Shown one piece after another: positions 6,016-10,042 of a stretch of 10,042 nt of DNA (position 1 is its first letter; every line of letters begins with the position of its first letter). The position numbers were made by a program, and so were the translations under genes. Source of the stretch: a bacterium (lineage in GTDB: Bacteria > CBDUZB01 > JAGLHV01). Under the pieces are notes generated by a model. The model was given only the letters and a program-made list of their open reading frames with translations. It did not search any database and had not been told where the DNA came from. The stretch is taken from the NCBI GenBank assembly GCA_023143305.1, contig JAGLHV010000028.1, positions 1 to 10,042 of the forward strand, given 5' to 3'.

Positions 6016-7197
6016 TTAAAAAGCAACTTCAATATTAACCGATGACTGATTATTATCATAATCATGGTTGTCAAAATTAGAATCTCTTTTTCGGTATTTG
6101 TAATTAATACCTAACGATATCCATTCCTGAACTTTATAATCCAGTCCCAGCGTTCCTTCTAAAATATAATCCGCTCTTTTCTGCGATATATCATTTTCCG
6201 TAGTTTCCAGCGGATAATTATTAAAATATCCGCCTAAACCTATTGAAGCTGTAGTTTTATAATTAATACTCTGAGTAAATTTTAGAAAACCGCGGGTAGA
6301 ATTAAAATAATTATTGTTTAAATAAAAAGATTCACAAGCCTTACTCTGAGCAGATAAAGTAAACAAACTATATTCTGAAAACTTCTCTATCATTTCCATA
6401 TTAAAAACAACCGTACTAAAATCCTCTGTTGTCTCTTCTTCATAATCTCTCGATTCCATACCCGCTTTTATTGTAAGCAAAAAACGAGGGGTTATTTCTT
6501 TTCTTAAACCTGCCTTAATTTGAACAAAAGTTGAATTATTATCGCGATTCACATAATCAATCATCCCATAATTACCCTCTATTAAAAAAGAAGTCCTTGG
6601 TAAAAATTTATAAAAAACAACCGGTCCAAAAGATAATTCATTTCGGTCATAAGTTTCATAAGCATCTTCTTTATAAAGATAACTATTATAAATAGTTACC
6701 AGTTCAAATATAATTTTTTTATTTGTCCTCAACCCAACTTTAGCCTGAATATTAACATCTTTGTGTTCTATTCTCTCAGTCAATTCCACTGTTGGAGGGT
6801 CACAACCATCTTTAAAAAACGAACGCACTCTTAAATATGCCCTATCAGGAAAATTTAAATCGGCTATCAAGCTAATATTTTGCCTTTCACTGTTATTTTT
6901 TTCACTTTCTTCGCCGTAACTTACCAAATCAAAATGATACCCTAAACCAAAGGAATGGGTTTTTAACAGCATTTTTAAATCTAAACCCGGAGACACTTCG
7001 CTGATAAAACTTTGTTGTTTATTTTCCGGTTCTAAATAAATATTATCATCCACCATACCTTTAAAATTTACATATGGGTGTATTTGAAACAAACCGGAAT
7101 TAAAAGTTTGTCCCCACACAGAAGAAGCCATAGATAATATTATAATAACAAAACATATCCTGAAAAAATTTTTCCTTAATTCTTGCAATTTAACCAT
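6016..7197 (-). CDS. Outer-membrane beta-barrel protein, probable polysaccharide-export porin
   Basis: This 393-residue protein has an N-terminal signal peptide (hydrophobic core about 13-24, likely cleavage after ASSVWG). The mature part is rich in alternating polar/hydrophobic strands ending in aromatic residues (FGLGYHFDLVSYG, TASIGLGGYFN, SLGINYKYRKRD). It ends in SSVNIEVAF, and a C-terminal Phe is the usual BAM recognition signal of outer-membrane barrels. The opening after the signal (FQIHPYVNFKGMVDDNIYLEP, then SEVSPGLDLKM) matches the style of the putative beta-barrel porin 2 family, members of which sit in exopolysaccharide loci. An AAAGGGG Shine-Dalgarno lies 5 nt upstream of the ATG. 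The FecR-like gene ends 20 nt before it. The likely role is the outer-membrane exit for the polymer, paired with the short OPX protein. The barrel call is strong; the export role rests on context. Confidence 0.8.
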   Translation of the reverse strand: MVKLQELRKNFFRICFVIIILSMASSVWGQTFNSGLFQIHPYVNFKGMVDDNIYLEPENKQQSFISEVSPGLDLKMLLKTHSFGLGYHFDLVSYGEESEKNNSERQNISLIADLNFPDRAYLRVRSFFKDGCDPPTVELTERIEHKDVNIQAKVGLRTNKKIIFELVTIYNSYLYKEDAYETYDRNELSFGPVVFYKFLPRTSFLIEGNYGMIDYVNRDNNSTFVQIKAGLRKEITPRFLLTIKAGMESRDYEEETTEDFSTVVFNMEMIEKFSEYSLFTLSAQSKACESFYLNNNYFNSTRGFLKFTQSINYKTTASIGLGGYFNNYPLETTENDISQKRADYILEGTLGLDYKVQEWISLGINYKYRKRDSNFDNHDYDNNQSSVNIEVAF

Positions 7198-7217
7198 TTT
7201 GTCCCCTTTTTATTTGG

Positions 7218-7847
7218 CTAAGGAAGATGAGGACTAGCCTCTAACTCTTCGATTACTTCCGGTTCCGGTTGAGGAAGATTTGATAAACGGCCTGTAATGT
7301 TTAGAAAACTCTTTATTATTGAACCTTGATTTGCTGTAAATCTTTCCTGTCCTCTTGTTACCCTGATTTTTCCTTTAATAACCGTTATTTTTGCTATTTT
7401 GCTAATTTCATCAATGGTGATTTTTATCTTATCTCCCTTATTAACAATAACAAACATATCCCCTACGGATACTCTTATATTTGTTTTGCTTTCCTTAGGG
7501 ACTACAACAGTAACTGTTCCTGTTTTTCGATTTTCCCAGAGTTTAATCCTTCCCCCTTTTTTAATAGTTATTTCTCCTACCCCTATATTTAACCGAGCTC
7601 TTCCCCAGACAACCTCTACCATAGACCCTGATGGAATCCATGGGAGTTTGTCTTCTAAATCCACATGAAAAACCTTATTATCCGGACGGGTTACTATTAT
7701 AGAACCGGTCCGCATCACTACCTCAATACGGGATGGTTTATCGAAAACTCTTTTACTTCCCATAGCAAATAGAGAAGAATAACCAAACAACAACATTATT
7801 ATCAAGACCATACTACTAAAAAATACCTGCTTAATTCTTGTTTTCAT
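7218..7847 (-). CDS. Secreted FecR-like domain protein
   Basis: This 209-residue protein has a clear signal peptide (MKTRIK, hydrophobic 9-27, likely cleavage after SLFA at about 28). The mature part is almost all short beta-strands, with two similar stretches: VEVVWGRARLNIGVGEITIKK (about 77-97) and ITIDEISKIAKITVIKGKIRVT (about 143-164), then a G-Q-x-x-x-x-A-x-Q-G-S turn (166-176). This is the pattern of FecR-like periplasmic domains (PF04773 type). A Pro/Glu-rich tail (193-209) follows. There is no transmembrane segment or anti-sigma N-terminus, and no sigma factor gene is adjacent, so it is not a classic FecR regulator. It may be a periplasmic scaffold or sensor. It has the best translation signal in the window (AAGGAG at 7854-7859, 6 nt from ATG) and its own promoter, and is the first gene of the export operon. 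The exact role is unknown. Confidence 0.65.
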   Translation of the reverse strand: MKTRIKQVFFSSMVLIIMLLFGYSSLFAMGSKRVFDKPSRIEVVMRTGSIIVTRPDNKVFHVDLEDKLPWIPSGSMVEVVWGRARLNIGVGEITIKKGGRIKLWENRKTGTVTVVVPKESKTNIRVSVGDMFVIVNKGDKIKITIDEISKIAKITVIKGKIRVTRGQERFTANQGSIIKSFLNITGRLSNLPQPEPEVIEELEASPHLP

Positions 7848-7872
7848 TAATATCTCCTTCCAGATTTTATAC

Positions 7873-7900
7873 TCTATAATATCTACCTGTTAAGTGTCAA
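7873..7900 (-). promoter_or_regulatory. Sigma70-type promoter of the FecR-like/export operon
   Basis: On the minus strand a perfect -35 TTGACA (7895-7900) is followed after 16 nt by TATAGA (7873-7878). Transcription would start near 7866, giving a leader of about 20 nt that contains the strong AAGGAG site of the gene starting at 7847. It lies in the 83-nt gap after the cyclase stop codon, so the export genes can be expressed separately from the cyclase. Confidence 0.6.
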
Positions 7901-7930
7901 GTAAAATATCAATCTATTTCTGTCTTCAAC

Positions 7931-9265
7931 CTATTTCATACCCAATACTTCATAAACGGAAACAGCTTGTTCTCTTCCTTTTACCTTAATCGGCTCCAAA
8001 GAACGAATCAGACAATAATTTTTTACCTGTAAATAAGTCTTTTCACTTATATAAACCTGCCCCCGTTCACTAACCCTTTCTATCCTTTCTGCTAAATTTA
8101 CCGGATCCCCAATTACTGTATATTCCATTCTTCGGCGAGTCCCCACACTCCCGGCGATAACCTCTCCTGTACTTATGCCAATACCTACACTTATTGGATC
8201 CTCGTTGTTTTTTTCCCTTTCTATATTAAAACGTTTAAGTCTCTCTTGAATTTCTAAGCCGGAACTAACGGCTTTTAAGGAAGCATTTTTTTGTTCTACC
8301 GGAGCACCCCAAAAAGCCATTACCTGATCTCCGACATATTTATCTATAACCCCTTCATATTTAAATATTACATCCACCATTATAGCAAAACACTTATTTA
8401 ATAATTCTACCACTTTCTGAGGAGGAATACTTGCCGCCAAAGCAGTAAATCCCCTTATATCGGCAAACAAAATAGTAACCTCCCTTTTTTCTCCTTCATC
8501 GGTTAACTGCTTTTTATCCCTTTGAGAAAGAATCTTATTTACTACCTGTTTAGCCACGAAAGTTCCAAACATTCGTTCAATAAATCCTTTTTCTTTCAAT
8601 GATTTAACCATATTATTAAAACTCTTAGCTAACACACCAATTTCATCATTACTTCCGGATTCTATTTGTATCTGAACATTCTCAAAATCATTACGATTAA
8701 TTCTCTTGCTTATTTCTTTGACTTGAGAAATAAGCTTGTTAATCGGCTTAACTATAACGATGGAAACAGCGATATTGGTTATAATAATCCAGATAATTAG
8801 TATCACCCCGGTTATACCAATTATCGTATGGCGAATATTTTGTATTGTTTGTTCTATGCTTTTCAGGGAAAAACCAAAACAAGCACTTCCAATCTTTTCA
8901 TTTCCAAACATAACCGGCACACAAAAATCATACACCTCTTCTTTGCTGTAATCACCTGCTTTTTCACTGCTGCGAATTACTTTACCTTTTGCATCTAAAA
9001 TTTTAGCATAAACTATATCCTCATCCTTTAACATCGCCCGGGTAAAAGAGGAGAGCATAAAAGTATCCGGTTCGGGAAGAAGAAATTCCCGCAAATTTTC
9101 TACGACACTTTTTGTTGAAGACTCAATACGATCAATCGAAACTTCTCTCATTTTTTTATTTACGACATTTAAAACAACCGTATAAAGACAAATACCGGTA
9201 GCTAAAATAGGCACACTGACTAAAATTATTGATTTAATTTTTAACTTTATCCTTTTTCTAAACAC
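7931..9265 (-). CDS. Membrane-bound class III adenylate cyclase with periplasmic sensor and HAMP domain
   Basis: This 444-residue protein is predicted to make cAMP from ATP in response to a periplasmic signal. TM1 is at 12-32, a PAS/Cache-like periplasmic domain at about 35-145 (DIVYAKILDAKGKVI at 83-97), TM2 at about 148-170, a HAMP linker at about 171-225 (P174; NDEIGVLAKSFNNM), and the cyclase domain at about 260-443. Catalytic residues are complete: metal-binding Asp269 (FADIRGFT) and Asp313 (VGDQV), and Asn390 and Arg394 of the N-x3-R motif. Lys309 and Thr383 occupy the purine-selecting positions; Lys with Thr/Asp indicates ATP, while guanylate cyclases have Glu and Cys. Two periplasmic cysteines (115, 129) could form a disulfide. 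The start is GTG, with AGGT at 9274-9277, 8 nt upstream. It lies upstream of the export operon and divergent from another sensor-like gene. The cyclase call is firm, the ligand unknown. Confidence 0.92.
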   Translation of the reverse strand: MFRKRIKLKIKSIILVSVPILATGICLYTVVLNVVNKKMREVSIDRIESSTKSVVENLREFLLPEPDTFMLSSFTRAMLKDEDIVYAKILDAKGKVIRSSEKAGDYSKEEVYDFCVPVMFGNEKIGSACFGFSLKSIEQTIQNIRHTIIGITGVILIIWIIITNIAVSIVIVKPINKLISQVKEISKRINRNDFENVQIQIESGSNDEIGVLAKSFNNMVKSLKEKGFIERMFGTFVAKQVVNKILSQRDKKQLTDEGEKREVTILFADIRGFTALAASIPPQKVVELLNKCFAIMVDVIFKYEGVIDKYVGDQVMAFWGAPVEQKNASLKAVSSGLEIQERLKRFNIEREKNNEDPISVGIGISTGEVIAGSVGTRRRMEYTVIGDPVNLAERIERVSERGQVYISEKTYLQVKNYCLIRSLEPIKVKGREQAVSVYEVLGMK

Positions 9266-9363
9266 AATTCGTTACCTGCTTATACTTTAAAATTAGCTCT
9301 CTCAATAAACAAATAATACAATATTTCATTTTTTAAAATTAAAACATCTTAAGACTATTTAAA

Positions 9364-9392
9364 ATACTATAACATTCATTGAAAAAAGTCAA
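9364..9392 (-). promoter_or_regulatory. Candidate sigma70-type promoter of the cyclase gene
   Basis: On the minus strand TTGACT (9387-9392) is separated by exactly 17 nt from TAGTAT (9364-9369). An overlapping TATAGT at 9366-9371 has 15-nt spacing. The predicted start lies about 90 nt upstream of the GTG. The DNA is very AT-rich, which raises the chance of false -10 matches; the -35 and spacing are the stronger part of the case. Confidence 0.45.
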
Positions 9393-9463
9393 TATCCTTT
9401 CTATTATTCAGCCAAAAAACTGTTTTTCCTTTCAAGTATTACTTAAATCCTTTGTACAAGGCT

Positions 9464-9469
9464 TATAAT
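9464..9469 (+). promoter_or_regulatory. Possible -10 box (TATAAT) for the divergent sensor gene
   Basis: A perfect TATAAT lies about 94 nt upstream of the plus-strand ATG in the 297-nt divergent intergenic region (9266-9562). No convincing -35 is found 16-18 nt upstream (the sequence there is ACTTAA-like). Apart from the two promoter candidates I see nothing else definite in this AT-rich gap: no terminator, RNA gene or operator-type palindrome. Confidence 0.3.
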
Positions 9470-9562
9470 CTTTCTATCTAAAAATGGTTTTTTTCTTGCT
9501 ATTATTATCCTTTTGTGTTATTTTTATAAAAAAGATATTCCCTTAATTTTAAAAAGAGGCCA

Positions 9563-10042
9563 ATGAAAATAAAAAGAGGATTGCATTTTAAATTCGTATC
9601 ATCTATTACTTTTTTGATAATATTGGTAGCAGCAAGTATTAGTGGATTCTTTTTTAATTATCAAAAAACTCTTTTGACTGACTCCTTGATAAAAAGGGGT
9701 CTTTCTTTAGCTAAAAATTTAGCCTATAATTGTGAATATGGTGTTTTAATTGCCGATAAAACAATCCTTTCTAAACTCATTGATGGAATACTTAAAGAGC
9801 CTGATCTAATTTACGCTTCAATCCAAGATAAAAGGGGAGAAATTCTCTCCCAGCGAAAACTTAATAAAATAGACATACCTGAATATAAAAAACCTATTCA
9901 GCCAATAAATAAATATTCTGTTAATTTTTCTCTTTCTTCCGGCCAAAAGATATGCCAGATACTGGTTCCAATAAGTATTCAGACAGATAAAAAAGAAATA
10001 GAAATGGAAGAAATGATGTTTATAGATAAAGCCGAGTCTGAA
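9563..10042 (+). CDS. Membrane-anchored sensor protein, N-terminal part (runs off the right edge)
   Basis: One hundred and sixty codons are open to the window edge without a stop. Arg/Lys-rich MKIKRGLHFKF precedes TM1 (about 12-32, VSSITFLIILVAASISGFFF), followed by a periplasmic region. Residues about 43-95 (LIKRGLSLAKNLAYNCEYGVLI, ILKEPDLIYASIQDKRGEIL) resemble the periplasmic PAS/Cache-like domain of the cyclase encoded divergently (MLKDEDIVYAKILDAKGKVI). The visible part ends at about residue 160, before any second TM or output domain. Family habit suggests HAMP plus a histidine kinase, cyclase or diguanylate cyclase output, but none is visible. AGAGG at 9555-9559 is only 3 nt from the ATG, slightly tight. 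It probably acts with the cyclase or regulates the locus; the output type is unknown. Confidence 0.8.
   Translation, partial: MKIKRGLHFKFVSSITFLIILVAASISGFFFNYQKTLLTDSLIKRGLSLAKNLAYNCEYGVLIADKTILSKLIDGILKEPDLIYASIQDKRGEILSQRKLNKIDIPEYKKPIQPINKYSVNFSLSSGQKICQILVPISIQTDKKEIEMEEMMFIDKAESE

Noticed and set aside
7326-7668. Two overlapping plus-strand frames of 88-89 codons
   Set aside because: They are antisense to the FecR-like gene, which has a signal peptide, promoter and strong ribosome site. The plus-strand frames have none of these.
9452-9469. TTGTAC followed by TATAAT as a full promoter
   Set aside because: The spacing is only 6 nt, far from the required 16-18. Only the -10 box is kept, at low confidence.
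9484-9546. Twenty-codon hydrophobic ORF (MVFFLLLLSFCVIFIKKIFP) upstream of the plus-strand sensor gene
   Set aside because: It has no ribosome site, and a T-rich stretch gives Phe/Leu codons by composition. It is not supported as a gene or leader peptide.

Overview
The window is AT-rich and comes from a Gram-negative bacterium: it encodes an outer-membrane beta-barrel, an OPX-type polysaccharide export protein and a periplasmic FecR-like protein. The gene content, and the arrangement of the periplasmic part of the tyrosine autokinase, remind me of Omnitrophota or similar environmental lineages. That is recall of family style, not a database result, and the phylum is not established.

Layout. 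Seven complete genes and one partial gene lie on the minus strand, so they are transcribed from high to low coordinates. One partial gene at the right edge is on the plus strand. In transcription order on the minus strand: (i) a membrane-bound class III adenylate cyclase with a periplasmic sensor and HAMP domain (7931-9265); (ii) a secreted FecR-like protein (7218-7847) with its own good promoter and Shine-Dalgarno site; (iii) an outer-membrane beta-barrel (6016-7197); (iv) a short Wza/OPX-like export protein (5247-5906); (v) a Wzc-type tyrosine autokinase/co-polymerase (3304-5031); (vi) a Wzy/O-antigen-ligase-family polymerase with a TPR tail (1423-3270); (vii) a Wzx flippase (47-1318); and (viii) the first 18 codons of a further gene that overlaps the flippase stop codon. 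Diverging from the cyclase is a plus-strand gene (9563-10042, open at the edge). Its product has a membrane anchor and a periplasmic region resembling that of the cyclase.

This is the core of a Wzx/Wzy-dependent exopolysaccharide locus: flippase, polymerase, chain-length regulator/kinase, periplasmic export protein and a probable outer-membrane porin. Glycosyltransferases and other sugar enzymes are not in the window and probably lie to the left, downstream of the last minus-strand gene. The cyclase, FecR-like protein and divergent sensor at the promoter-proximal end suggest that envelope sensing and cAMP signalling are linked to the export machinery. That link is inferred from position.

Non-coding highlights. 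There is a terminator-like hairpin with a U-run just after the OPX gene, inside the export gene set. A dispersed-type repeat occurs in two copies, one on each side of the OPX gene; one copy carries a perfect 21-bp hairpin. A 15-codon ORF beginning MCGIA, the N-terminal signature of AsnB-type amidotransferases, ends in a TAATG overlap with the flippase start. Plausible sigma70-type promoters precede the cyclase and FecR-like genes.
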